Source of the DNA: Thioploca ingrica
GTDB lineage: Bacteria > Pseudomonadota > Gammaproteobacteria > Beggiatoales > Beggiatoaceae
DNA: 64,000 nucleotides
Direction of reading: 5' to 3'
Assembly (NCBI GenBank): GCA_000828835.1
Contig: AP014633.1
Coordinates: 2,232,001-2,296,000, forward strand
Part shown: piece after piece, positions 17,247 to 24,675 of the stretch
Position numbering within the stretch: position 1 is the stretch's first letter
Layout: every line of letters starts with the position of its first letter
The notes under the pieces: generated by a model
What the model saw: the letters and a program-made list of their open reading frames with translations, nothing else
Told to the model about the DNA's origin: nothing
Databases searched by the model: none
Translations under genes and position numbers: made by a program

Positions 17247-17468
17247 ATGACCATGGCAATCACACGCAAAAGAATGCATGTCGTGATGATAATGAGTGAC
17301 AGCTCTAAATTGGAAGGTACTTTGATAATTGAAGGTTATACCCGTTTATCCGATGTCATTAATAATAAGAGTAAGGATTTCCTGGTATTACTGGATTTTA
17401 ATACTCAAGTTCATATTGTTAATAAACAGCATATTATTCAAATAATGGAAATGGGTGAAATGGATTGA
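17247..17468 (+). CDS. Small protein of unknown function
   Basis: About 73 residues. AAGGAG at 17237-17242 serves one of three in-frame ATGs (17244, 17247, 17253); 17247 or 17253 have workable spacing. The sequence is basic at the start and has a small beta-rich core (VVMIMSDSSKLEGTLIIEG ... DFLVLLDFNTQVHIVNKQHI). This pattern of 'x-EGxLxIxGYxRLSDVIN' with a later hydrophobic strand resembles small uncharacterised beta-barrel domains that bind effectors or nucleic acid, but I cannot name a family. It lies 20 bp after gltX and 55 bp before tamA, on the same strand. Confidence 0.6.
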   Translation: MTMAITRKRMHVVMIMSDSSKLEGTLIIEGYTRLSDVINNKSKDFLVLLDFNTQVHIVNKQHIIQIMEMGEMD

Positions 17469-17523
17469 TAATCTTGTGGCTTAACCTGAACGAGTCATTT
17501 CCCCAACCGGATTCAATAAAACC

Positions 17524-19314
17524 ATGCCTTGTTTACCTAAACCAGCCTATTTTCAATTTTGGATATTGGTGTTGTTTTTGCTACCTATGAGCCATTGTCT
17601 CTACGCCGCTGACAAGATACAAATTCAAATTGAGGGTGTAAAAGGTGAAATGCTTGATAATGTACGTGCTTATTTAAGTCTAGAACAGCAAAAAAATCAT
17701 CCGCAGTTATCAGCTAGTCGTATCCACAACCTGCATAACCGTGCTCCAGAGGAAATTCAGCAGGCATTACAACCCTTTGGTTATTATCGAGTTAAAGTAA
17801 CAAGTGACTTGAAATCTACTCCCGATCCATCCGGATGGCAGGCACGCTATATAATTAAATTAGGGGAACCTTTAAAATTAAAAACGCTGGAGATACATAT
17901 TGATGGTGAAGCGAATAAAGATAACGTTTTTCAGCAATTATTGCATAATTTTCCTCTCAAAGTGGGTGAAGTACTCAATCAACTGCAATATGAAAAAGGC
18001 CAACGAAATTTACTGCAATTAGCTGAAGAACGGGGTTATTTCGATGCACAACTCACTCAACATGAAATCCACTTTGATGAACAAGCTTATACTGCCGAGG
18101 TTATCTTGAAACTAGACAGTCACCAACGTTATCGGTTTGGTGAGGTAAAATTTCAAAATAATGAGGAACTTAAAGAATCTATTTTACAACGGTTTTTAAC
18201 TTTTAAACCCGGTGATTTTTACACTGGAAATGCCTTGCTGGCTTTTAAAAGTGCACTGACCAACAGTGACTATTTTGCCAAAGTGGACGTTGAAATGGAG
18301 CGTGCCGCAACGACACCTGATTTGCAAGTGCCCATTAAAGTCACTTTAGAACCTCATAAACGAAATAGGTACGCTTTTGGCATTGGTTATGGTACTGATA
18401 CCGGCGTTCGCGGTAGTGCCGAGTGGAAACGTCGCTACATCAATCGATATGGACATCAGTTTACTACTAAAATTGAATTATCAGAAATACGCCAAAGTGC
18501 TACCGCTCGTTATCTTATTCCGATTGGGAAAACGATAGATAATTTTCTAACAATTACTGCGGGTTACAGGGATGAAAATACGAATACGAGTGATAGTGAA
18601 TTATTGTTACTCGGTATTGGCAAACATCAAACCCGCACCCTATTGAGAAGAAAGTTAGAAGAGGTTATTGGTATCGAATATCGTGACGAAAGATTTACGG
18701 TTGGTAGTGATAGCGGCCATGCTAGATTGTTGATGCCTTATATTAATTGGTCTTATGTTAAAGCCGACAATCGCATTTATACTTGGCGAGGACATAAAAT
18801 CGAGTTGGGTGTCCGAGGTGCCTTAGATAATATGGGTTCTAATGTATCCTTTTTGCAAACGCGGTTAAATACTATTTTTATTCGTCAACTAGGGGCCAAA
18901 GGTAGAATTATTGCTCGAGGCGAGTTGGGTTATACCTCAATGGATTTATTAGATGGTGAATTTAGCCACTTACCGCCTTCAATCCGTTTTTTTGCGGGGG
19001 GTGATCGGAGTATCAGAGGCTATGATTATCAAGCGGTGGGCCCCAAGAATCAAGAAGGTCAAGTTCTTGGTGGTAAAAATCTGTTAGTAGGCAGTCTTGA
19101 ATATGAGCAGAAAATTTTAGATAAGTGGAGCCTAGCGGTTTTTTATGATATTGGGAATGCTTTCAATGATTTTTCTGAACCGTTGAAGCACGGTGCTGGT
19201 ATTGGGGTTCGTTGGCAATCGCCAGTGGGTTTAATCCGGGTTGATTTAGCAACCGCCTTAAGTGAGGATGGATATCCACTACGGTTACATATCACCGTTG
19301 GTCCCGATTTATAA
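17524..19314 (+). CDS. tamA: Translocation and assembly module subunit TamA (BamA/Omp85 family)
   Basis: 596 residues with a signal peptide (ILVLFLLPMSHCLYA). Three POTRA domains fill about residues 30-285: one begins IQIQIEGVKGEMLDNVRAYL, a second LKLKTLEIHIDGE and a third YRFGEVKFQNNEELKES. Residues about 285-596 form the outer-membrane barrel, with the Omp85 motif FFAGGDRSIRGYDYQAVGP (the conserved RGY/Fx[GS]G region). This is the architecture and length of E. coli TamA (577). It inserts autotransporters and other barrels with the inner-membrane partner TamB. No tamB follows in this window, which is unusual because tamA-tamB are normally neighbours. Confidence 0.9.
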   Translation: MPCLPKPAYFQFWILVLFLLPMSHCLYAADKIQIQIEGVKGEMLDNVRAYLSLEQQKNHPQLSASRIHNLHNRAPEEIQQALQPFGYYRVKVTSDLKSTPDPSGWQARYIIKLGEPLKLKTLEIHIDGEANKDNVFQQLLHNFPLKVGEVLNQLQYEKGQRNLLQLAEERGYFDAQLTQHEIHFDEQAYTAEVILKLDSHQRYRFGEVKFQNNEELKESILQRFLTFKPGDFYTGNALLAFKSALTNSDYFAKVDVEMERAATTPDLQVPIKVTLEPHKRNRYAFGIGYGTDTGVRGSAEWKRRYINRYGHQFTTKIELSEIRQSATARYLIPIGKTIDNFLTITAGYRDENTNTSDSELLLLGIGKHQTRTLLRRKLEEVIGIEYRDERFTVGSDSGHARLLMPYINWSYVKADNRIYTWRGHKIELGVRGALDNMGSNVSFLQTRLNTIFIRQLGAKGRIIARGELGYTSMDLLDGEFSHLPPSIRFFAGGDRSIRGYDYQAVGPKNQEGQVLGGKNLLVGSLEYEQKILDKWSLAVFYDIGNAFNDFSEPLKHGAGIGVRWQSPVGLIRVDLATALSEDGYPLRLHITVGPDL

Positions 19315-19385
19315 AATGACTACCTCACGACCAAACCGAGTACTAAATTAATTTTTTCACAACCAAATAAATGGTGATAATGATT

Positions 19386-20426
19386 ATGACTACTGATTCG
19401 CAAACTGAGTCTACTAATGACATTCAATCTAAACGAATTACTAAAACGGATCTCAATCAACTGGCACAAACTCAATACGGTGAACAAGCCTACTGCGAAC
19501 ATATTCGTAGCGGACAGCGTGGCTGGTATCTTTATGCTGGGCATGAGCCCGTATTTCTGGGTGTTAATATAACGGATGCGTTTCATTCATTACAAACCCC
19601 AAATTTTTTGACTACCCCCGATTCTACCCAAGTGACTGTCACACCCAGCGATATTTCTGCTCCAAAAGAAAATGCCGAATTGCAACAATCCAAAGTGACT
19701 GCTCCCGCAACCAAAGTCCAGGTAGATAGACCCCCGCTTTCTCCTGAGCAGATGCTAGAGATATTAATAGAAAAATTTCCCCATACCTTCTTTAAAGATC
19801 CACAGAAAATCCGTCCGGTCCAAAAATATATTCACAAAAAAATTCGTCAAGTATTAAATTATGAATATACTAAAGAAGAAGTATCGGCTGCCTTAGCAAT
19901 TTATACTCAAGCAGATAATTATTGTAACCAACTGATATTAGGTGGACAGCGGCTTGATTTGGAGGGTAACCCTTGTGACGAAGTATCTCCAAAACATATA
20001 GAAGATGCTAAAGCCAGAATCATGGGTGAAAAGCCAATGCGACCGGCTAAAAAGAAGAAACATCAACCGGCATCACTTTCCCATGTTGGTCCGCCACCCA
20101 TTGAGGAACTGATCACCGGCAAAATGGAGCTGAGTGTTAAAATCGATACAGTCCCCATTGATTCTAAAACAGTGAAAAATGGTTGGCAAGAATTTACCAT
20201 TGAAGCGAGTGGTCAGATAATTAAAGTCACTGTCCGACCCAAAACTTGGAATAAATTGCAAAAAGCCGGGAGTGAATTTCCAGCTTGGATAGCACATCTT
20301 AAAGGTAAAATGGGAGAACGTATCAAGGGAGGATTTGAAATTGAACAACCGTCAGTTCAAATATTTGAAAAGCAACCGAAAGGGACTAAGGTAGAACTAG
20401 AAGCGGTTAACAACGATGATTCTTAG
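19386..20426 (+). CDS. ProQ/FinO-family RNA chaperone with extra C-terminal domain
   Basis: About 346 residues from ATG 19386, preceded by GGTGAT 7 nt upstream; in-frame ATGs at 19371 and 19380 are possible. Residues about 120-215 match the FinO/ProQ RNA-binding domain ('ILIEKFPHTFFKDP', 'ALAIYTQADNYCNQLILGG' and 'RLDLEGNPCDEVSPKHI'). A Lys-rich linker (PAKKKKH) leads to a further domain of about 100 residues (ELSVKIDTVPIDSKTVKNGW onwards) not found in E. coli ProQ. An N-terminal region of about 115 residues is also extra. ProQ-type proteins bind structured sRNAs and mRNA 3' ends. The roles of the added domains are unknown. Confidence 0.82.
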   Translation: MTTDSQTESTNDIQSKRITKTDLNQLAQTQYGEQAYCEHIRSGQRGWYLYAGHEPVFLGVNITDAFHSLQTPNFLTTPDSTQVTVTPSDISAPKENAELQQSKVTAPATKVQVDRPPLSPEQMLEILIEKFPHTFFKDPQKIRPVQKYIHKKIRQVLNYEYTKEEVSAALAIYTQADNYCNQLILGGQRLDLEGNPCDEVSPKHIEDAKARIMGEKPMRPAKKKKHQPASLSHVGPPPIEELITGKMELSVKIDTVPIDSKTVKNGWQEFTIEASGQIIKVTVRPKTWNKLQKAGSEFPAWIAHLKGKMGERIKGGFEIEQPSVQIFEKQPKGTKVELEAVNNDDS

Positions 20427-20483
20427 CGGATGAGGTGTATTATTGTTGAAATTTTATCGTTCGTTTCATCTAAACTACGCGCT

Positions 20484-20545
20484 ACTGCCATCAACTTAAG
20501 GAGTCCCCTCTTTGACAAAGAAGGATTAGGGGGGATTTAAGATCT
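20484..20545. repeat. Dispersed repeat with MITE-like end and CTTTGACAAAG palindrome
   Basis: ACTGCCATCAACTTAAGGAG followed by CCCCTCTTTGACAAAG and, after a short gap, GGGGGGATTTAAG. The same parts recur in varied order at 24326-24395, 34390-34440 and 57105-57175. They look like decayed copies of a short interspersed element. Confidence 0.45.
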
Positions 20546-20575
20546 TAATTAATTTAAATAACCACGAGAATTATC

Positions 20576-20589
20576 TAAGTTATAAGTTA
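20576..20589 (+). repeat. Two tandem TAAGTTA heptamers before the PanE-like start
   Basis: TAAGTTA occurs twice in a row, ending four bases before ATG 20594, and no Shine-Dalgarno is visible. The placement is the same as for the heptamers before the permease and mobB genes. Confidence 0.5.
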
Positions 20590-20593
20590 CCAG

Positions 20594-21547
20594 ATGGAAA
20601 CCACATTACCAAACTATCGCCGCTACGCCATCATTGGAACTGGGGCTATCGGCGGATTTTATGGCGCTCGGTTGCAGCGGGCTGGATTAGAAGTCCATTT
20701 TTTATTGCATACCGATTATGCAACGGTTTGTCAATCAGGTTTAGTTATTGACTCCATAGAGGGTCATTTCACTCTACCCCAGGTGAATGCTTATCAAGAT
20801 GTTCACCAAATACCGCCTTGTGATGTGGTGATAGTCAGTTTGAAAACGACTCAAAATCATCTTCTACCACAATTATTACCACCCATTCTTCAAGAATCCG
20901 GAGTCGTTTTAATCCTGCAAAATGGTTTAGGAATGGAAGAAATAGTCGCCAAGATTGTCGGTGAACAACGAGTAATGGGCGGAATCTGTTTTATTTGTTC
21001 CCACAAAGTCGGACCTGGGCACATTTGTCATCTTGATTATGGTTCAATAACGATGGGCGAATATCTCCCTCGCGGAATAACCGCACGGTTATCTCAAATT
21101 GCCGCTGATTTTAACCAAGCCGGCATCGCGGTACAAATGACAGAAGATTTATTACTTGCCCGCTGGCAAAAATTGGTCTGGAATATCCCATTCAACGGCT
21201 TATCAGTTGTTCTCAATGCCACCACGGCTGAGTTGCTTAATCATGCTGACAGTCGTTACCTCGTAAAACAATTGATGGATGAAGTCAAAGTGGCTGCTAC
21301 GAGTTGTGATCGCAGTATTGCGGAAATTTTTATTGAACAAATGTTGACTCATACCGAAAAAATGAAACCCTATAAACCCAGCATGAAATTAGACTACGAA
21401 GCCCACCGACCGCTAGAAATAGAGGCTATTTTTAATCAACCTTTACATCTCGCCACCGGTGCTGGGATAAAATTACCGCAGATGATGATGCTTTATCGAC
21501 AACTACAATTTTTAGATACCCAAAATCGGCTCAAGCCAACGAATTAA
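20594..21547 (+). CDS. panE: 2-dehydropantoate 2-reductase (PanE/ApbA family)
   Basis: 317 residues. The N-terminal Rossmann motif is YAIIGTGAIGGFYGARLQRAG for NADPH binding; VVIVSLKTTQ and LILQNGLGMEE are the family's conserved strands, and the C-terminal helical domain contains the catalytic Lys region (LARWQKLVWNIPFNGLSVVL). It would reduce ketopantoate to pantoate in coenzyme A synthesis, but many family members are putative reductases of other 2-oxo acids, and no other pan gene is near. Its TAA overlaps the TAA of the convergent AMMECR1-type gene in a shared TTAA. Confidence 0.85.
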   Translation: METTLPNYRRYAIIGTGAIGGFYGARLQRAGLEVHFLLHTDYATVCQSGLVIDSIEGHFTLPQVNAYQDVHQIPPCDVVIVSLKTTQNHLLPQLLPPILQESGVVLILQNGLGMEEIVAKIVGEQRVMGGICFICSHKVGPGHICHLDYGSITMGEYLPRGITARLSQIAADFNQAGIAVQMTEDLLLARWQKLVWNIPFNGLSVVLNATTAELLNHADSRYLVKQLMDEVKVAATSCDRSIAEIFIEQMLTHTEKMKPYKPSMKLDYEAHRPLEIEAIFNQPLHLATGAGIKLPQMMMLYRQLQFLDTQNRLKPTN

Positions 21548-22140
21548 GCCGCTCTTGGATCACGGTGTTCCTGACTGGTTTGTTCAGAAATAGATTCTAC
21601 TGTATACCGTTCTACCTTAATCGTGTTCGACCAATAATGCGGATCCAGACCGGCTTTACGTTTTAATTGCATGAGAAAATCACGAGGTTCTGCTAGCGAT
21701 TCCCATACGGAAGGCAAAAAAGTCGCTCGCTGCTTACCCGCCGTTATGATCACGCCATCTATCCCAGGTCGTAATTGTTGGAGTAAATGTGATTCAGAAA
21801 TAAACTCGATGGGCTCCGGTTGACTGAGAATAGAAATATGAATAGCTAATTGAGCAAATTCTTCACGTTGTAATTGGGTAAAACGTGGATCAGCAAAAGC
21901 AGCGGCATAAGCATGATAAGCCACATCACTAACCAAAGGTTGGAATGCGACTATCGTCCCGATACACCCCCGTAAATGATTATCGATTTCTAAGGTAACA
22001 AAACTCGCCTTCTGTTCTTGAAGCGCTGGCGCATAATCTCGTGGTTCCACGGTGAGCGGCTTACCCGTTTCTAACCCGTGCCAGATAGCCTGTTTTGCTA
22101 CCTGTAACAGGATTTCATGTTGTTCTTTAGTTAAAGACAT
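21544..22140 (-). CDS. AmmeMemoRadiSam system protein A (AMMECR1 domain)
   Basis: About 198 residues, starting at ATG 22140 (an in-frame ATG at 22149 is the alternative). AMMECR1 signatures are visible: 'FVTLEIDNHLRGCIGTIVAF' with the invariant LRGCIG, then 'YAAAFADPRFTQLQREEFAQLAI' and HISILSQPEPI. It overlaps the 3' end of the MEMO-type gene, so both are in one transcript. In many prokaryotes this protein, a MEMO protein and a radical SAM enzyme occur together; the reaction they perform is not established. The conserved Cys of LRGCIG could be catalytic. Confidence 0.9.
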   Translation of the reverse strand: MSLTKEQHEILLQVAKQAIWHGLETGKPLTVEPRDYAPALQEQKASFVTLEIDNHLRGCIGTIVAFQPLVSDVAYHAYAAAFADPRFTQLQREEFAQLAIHISILSQPEPIEFISESHLLQQLRPGIDGVIITAGKQRATFLPSVWESLAEPRDFLMQLKRKAGLDPHYWSNTIKVERYTVESISEQTSQEHRDPRAA

Positions 22141-22921
22141 AAGCACCATACCCGACTACTTGATGTTTCGGTCCCGCCGTATCACCCGAATTGCGCAAAT
22201 CTATTGTTTGAGCACGCATCCCCAGATTTTTGGCGATAGACAACAAACCATTGATTGGGCGTTGACCACAGGCTTGTTCATGATGAATTGCTTCTGGTCT
22301 TAGATCTTCAATGGCTTGAGAAGTCAATTGATCGATTTGTTGCGCTGATTGGTAATCCCGATAATGACTGAGATCAGAACTAATCACGATGAGGGTTTCT
22401 TCACCCCCCCACAGTTTTTCTAGGACTGCGCTTACCTCTTGGGGTGTTGCCTCTCCCACCACGAAGGGGATAATACTAAAATCCGCTAAGATTTCTTGCA
22501 AGAAGGGTAAATGAACTTCTAAACTATGCTCATAGGCATGTGCTTGATCCATAATAACCACTTGTGGAAGGGACAAAATGGTTTTAATCGCTGCTTGATC
22601 AACGGGCACGGTACCGAGCGGAGTGGCGAAGTAATCCATACTCGTCGCGGCAATTCCTCGTAATGGAACGCGGTGACAAGGACCGAATAACACGACTTTA
22701 TTTATAATATCACGAGCTTGTGTTAATCGGGCATAAGCACTGGCTGCAATCGGTCCAGAATAAATATAACCTGCATGGGGTACAATAATCGCTTTGGGTA
22801 CCGGTACTGGACCCAATGCGGGTATTTCTTTTAAGAACTGGTGCACCATGCGTCGTAATTCATGAGTATCATTTGGATAAAACATCCCGGCGACTGCCGG
22901 AGGTCTAACAGTACTAGTCAT
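22127..22921 (-). CDS. AmmeMemoRadiSam system protein B (MEMO1 family)
   Basis: 264 residues, with a strong AGGAGG site before ATG 22921. MEMO motifs include RPPAVAGMFYPND, 'IIVPHAGYIYSGPIAASAYA' with the metal-type His, VVLFGPCHRVP, and 'YEHSLEVHLPFLQ' with the HSLEVHLPF signature. The fold is related to extradiol dioxygenases, and human MEMO1 binds metal in this cleft. The last 14 nt overlap the start region of protein A. The radical SAM partner starts 95 bp away in the opposite direction, so one divergent control region serves all three. Confidence 0.92.
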   Translation of the reverse strand: MTSTVRPPAVAGMFYPNDTHELRRMVHQFLKEIPALGPVPVPKAIIVPHAGYIYSGPIAASAYARLTQARDIINKVVLFGPCHRVPLRGIAATSMDYFATPLGTVPVDQAAIKTILSLPQVVIMDQAHAYEHSLEVHLPFLQEILADFSIIPFVVGEATPQEVSAVLEKLWGGEETLIVISSDLSHYRDYQSAQQIDQLTSQAIEDLRPEAIHHEQACGQRPINGLLSIAKNLGMRAQTIDLRNSGDTAGPKHQVVGYGAYVFN

Positions 22922-23016
22922 CTTTCCTCCTGGGTGAAATGACAGAATACCTAATTAAGTATAGTATTAAAATAACGAAATAAAAAATTCCAGCACTTAC
23001 CCCTAGGATAACCGTG

Positions 23017-24117
23017 ATGAAAACCGCTATTTTGCAAACGGTTGTACCCACCCGTTATTGGCATATCTTAGCTGACGGACGAGTACAATGTGATTTATGT
23101 CCTCGTGCTTGTCAACTCAAGATCGGACAGCGTGGTTTATGTTTTGTGCGCGCTAATCAAGATCAAACCATCGTGTTAACCACTTATGGGCGTTCCAGTG
23201 GTTTTTGCGTCGATCCCATTGAAAAAAAGCCACTCAATCATTTTTTACCCGGAACACCTATCTTGTCATTTGGCACGGCTGGTTGCAATCTGACTTGTAA
23301 ATTCTGCCAAAACTGGGATATGAGCAAATCGAGAGAAATGGACACGCTTGCTGATCAGGCGGATCCAGAAACCATTGCCCAGGCTGCTCAACAACTGGGT
23401 TGTCGTAGTGTGGCTTATACTTACAATGATCCCGTTATTTTTCATGAATATGCTATTGATGTCGCGCAAGCCTGTCAACAATTAGGTATAAAATCGGTCG
23501 CCGTAACCGCCGGCTATATTTGTAAAGAACCCCGTACCGAATTCTTTAAATACATGGATGCGGCTAATGTAGACTTAAAAGCGTTTAGCGAAGACTTTTA
23601 TCACCGCTTAACGGGTGGACATTTACAACCGGTGCTAGAAACTTTACTTTATCTTCAACAAGAAACTCAAGTTTGGTTTGAATTAACCACCTTACTAATT
23701 CCTGGCGAAAATGATTCTGAATCAGAGATCGAAGCCATGACACAATGGGTAGTAGAAAATCTTGGTTCTCATGTTCCCCTGCATTTCACCGCCTTCCATC
23801 CCGATTGGAAAATGTTGAACAAGCCACCGACTCCATCATCAACCCTAACGAGGGCACGGCAGATTGCTTTAAAAAATGGTGTTCGCTATGCCTACACGGG
23901 CAATGTCCACGATAAAACCGGCGCCAGTACCTATTGTCACCAATGCGGTCAGCGGCTGATTGGACGAGATTGGTATCTGCTCAGCGATTGGAATTTAACC
24001 CCAACCGGTCAATGTAATCAATGCGGTACGGCTTGTGCGGGACTATTTGATGCACAACCGGGTCAGTGGGGAGCAACCCGGTTACCGGTGAGATTGCGAG
24101 ATTTCAAACGAGTGTAG
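23017..24117 (+). CDS. AmmeMemoRadiSam system radical SAM enzyme
   Basis: About 366 residues from ATG 23017 (AGGAT 8 nt upstream; in-frame GTG at 23014). The radical SAM cluster motif is CNLTCKFCQNWD (CxxxCxxC). Before it lies a second cysteine set, CDLCPRACQLKIGQRGLC, and at the C-terminus a zinc-ribbon-like pair, YCHQCG and QCNQCGTAC. The layout matches the PflA-like enzymes of this system. 'CVDPIEKKPLNHFLPG' is characteristic. It should generate a 5'-deoxyadenosyl radical to modify an unknown target together with the AMMECR1 and MEMO proteins. Confidence 0.92.
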   Translation: MKTAILQTVVPTRYWHILADGRVQCDLCPRACQLKIGQRGLCFVRANQDQTIVLTTYGRSSGFCVDPIEKKPLNHFLPGTPILSFGTAGCNLTCKFCQNWDMSKSREMDTLADQADPETIAQAAQQLGCRSVAYTYNDPVIFHEYAIDVAQACQQLGIKSVAVTAGYICKEPRTEFFKYMDAANVDLKAFSEDFYHRLTGGHLQPVLETLLYLQQETQVWFELTTLLIPGENDSESEIEAMTQWVVENLGSHVPLHFTAFHPDWKMLNKPPTPSSTLTRARQIALKNGVRYAYTGNVHDKTGASTYCHQCGQRLIGRDWYLLSDWNLTPTGQCNQCGTACAGLFDAQPGQWGATRLPVRLRDFKRV

Positions 24118-24675
24118 CCTGAACGAGTGTAGCCTGGATGAAGCGGAGCGGAATCCAGGTGCAATGATTTACTTACTTTGCGTGTCCGACCAATCAAGTT
24201 AAATCGCCTTTCTACTTCTTGGTTTGGCTTTCCACTTCTTCGCGTACCCTATAGTAGTGCCAAGAATATTATTCTTTGGTTTCAGCCCGCACATTTACCA
24301 GATTGCGATCCCATCAAGTGTTTCTCAATGCCATTAAGTTAAGCCATAACTCCCTCCTTTGACAAAGTGAAGAACTCCTTAAATTGATGGCAGTGACGAT
24401 TTGAGTCAATAAAGGTTTAAGACTAAATGATTTAACAAAAGACCCTAGCTATTTAACTAAAATACAATTATAATTATCTCATATATTTAAAAAAAATCCA
24501 ATAAAACTTGATTGCCCTATTTAAAAATATAATGTATTACTAAAATCAATTTTTTGTCAAAGCAAGATAATATCATGAGTCATGGTAGTAGTACGCTTTA
24601 TTTCACCTTACCGCGACAACTACCGTTATTAGTAAAGTAAAAAATAATCAGGGTGAATTCATTGAGAAAACTGAG
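24118..24675. other. Non-coding gap with decayed repeats
   Basis: 558 bp without a credible gene. It holds a palindrome of the CCTGGAT/ATCCAGG family at 24129-24159, a half palindrome GCGTGTCCGACC at 24180-24191 (whole copy at 27272-27297), and a 70-bp segment at 24326-24395 with MITE-type ends around CTCCCTCCTTTGACAAAG. The flanks of that segment do not match, so it is degenerate. The last 200 bp are AT-rich and should contain the kinase promoter. Confidence 0.5.
24129..24159 (+). repeat. REP-like palindrome, CCTGGAT family
   Basis: GTAGCCTGGATGAAGCGGAG continues into CGGAATCCAGG. CCTGGAT and ATCCAGG form the stem. An inverted copy is at 57224-57254. Confidence 0.6.
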
